A DNA stretch of 64,000 nt from Carallia brachiata (Eukaryota; Streptophyta; Magnoliopsida; Malpighiales; Rhizophoraceae): contig JADCRB010000037.1 of assembly GCA_021464245.1 (NCBI GenBank), positions 3,116,056 to 3,180,055 on the forward strand, given 5' to 3'. Below the pieces are notes generated by a model that had not been told where the DNA came from, made no database searches, and saw only the letters and a program-made list of their open reading frames with translations. Below are positions 63,328 through 64,000 of this stretch, piece after piece (position 1 is the first letter of the stretch; each line of letters opens with the position of its first letter). The translations under genes were made by a program, and so were the position numbers.

Positions 63328-63957
63328 GTTGTTAGAATCGAACCAGTCATTGAACCGGAAAACTGAGAGATTCAAGGTTCAACTGGTTTGACCGGTAAAA
63401 CCGCGGTTAAACCGGTAAAACCGGTATTTAATATTAAATATATAAAAATTAAATTTTTATATAGTTTATATAATTATATAAAATGTTATATTATATAAGA
63501 ATGATAGTAAATATTTAAAATAAAGTGTATTTTAAGAATTATATTAATATTTACATACATTAAGGATATTACAATTAGTATATTTAACAAAATATAATTT
63601 ATAAAAATTAATTGAAAAAATAATATTTTATAAATAATGATTTAATATTAATTTTAAAATTTAAAGATTAAATTAAAAATTTTAATCAATTGATGACTAA
63701 ATCAAAATTTTTAGTTAAAATTAGAGTTTTAATTATAATTTAGATAAAATTTTGGGTCAAATTATAATTTAAAATTTTTTGGTTTAAATTGAACCGGTTC
63801 AACCGGTCTGATTTTTTTGTCAGTTTTCCTAAATTTTGACCAATTTTTTTTAGTTCAAATCCAAATTCTATTTTTAGATTTGAATCGAACTGAACCTAAA
63901 ATCGATTCCTAAATTTTTAGTTCAACCGATCGGCCTGATTCGATTCTTTTAACATTG
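63328..63957. mobile_element. AACCGG-rich repeat (Mutator-like MITE candidate)
   Basis: The left end GGTTGTTAGAATCGAACC and the right end (reverse complement) CAATGTTAAAAGAATCGAAT are imperfect inverted repeats. Inside are clusters of ACCGGT and GGTTCAACCGG, typical of a repeat family common in eudicot genomes. Flanks TATATAGTA and TATATAGAG agree at 7 of 9 bases, compatible with a decayed 9-bp duplication. A more decayed copy lies near 32.3-32.85 kb. Confidence 0.6.
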
Positions 63958-64000
63958 ATATATAGAGATATTTTGCACCTTAAAATGATCCTTGATCGAA

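Overview
The window is nuclear DNA from a flowering plant, most likely a woody eudicot. It shows GT-AG introns in plant-family genes, long AT-rich intergenic stretches, and many short inverted-repeat transposons and retroelement relics. Nothing bacterial, plastid or mitochondrial was seen. Species cannot be named from the sequence alone.

Layout. At the left edge, on the minus strand, is the 5' end of a UDP-glucuronate decarboxylase gene (UXS1-type, Golgi, makes UDP-xylose). It is followed by a LINE tail and a decayed ribosomal protein L35 gene (3.0-3.7 kb). A single-exon EXO70H exocyst gene lies at 10.2-12.1 kb. It is flanked by two copies, in opposite orientation, of one hAT-like non-autonomous transposon family. 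A four-exon ITN1-like ankyrin/PGG membrane protein gene (20.0-22.9 kb) is intact and has a badly decayed relic of a second ankyrin gene just downstream (23.8-24.1 kb). A MAKR-type membrane-associated kinase regulator is on the minus strand at 27.2-28.3 kb. A transposon-rich gap at 28.5-33.5 kb holds a Mutator-like element with an exact 9-bp target duplication and a hAT-type MITE. Next come two minus-strand, multi-exon genes: an 18-exon plant coiled-coil protein of unknown function (34.3-41.6 kb) and a PAH1-type phosphatidate phosphatase (lipin, 42.6-48.8 kb). The intact CAND6/7-type seven-transmembrane GOST protein gene is at 57.0-58.3 kb on the plus strand. The remaining right-hand part is gene-poor and holds foldback elements.

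The genes do not form a pathway. Their order does make sense as conserved neighbourhood: as far as I recall, EXO70H3/H4, an ankyrin family gene, PAH1 and CAND6 lie at Arabidopsis At3g09520-At3g09570, so this looks like a block colinear with that segment.

The most important caution for a reader is reading-frame damage. UXS, EXO70H, MAKR, PAH1 and the coiled-coil gene all carry frameshifts although splice sites and everything else are well preserved. Where the change can be placed, most are a single missing base in a short homopolymer. That points to consensus errors in a long-read assembly more than to five independent gene deaths, but reads are needed to decide. By contrast the L35 and second ankyrin relics carry several mixed lesions and are real pseudogenes. 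I found no evidence for a wholly new biological system. The most novel material is the local transposon families.
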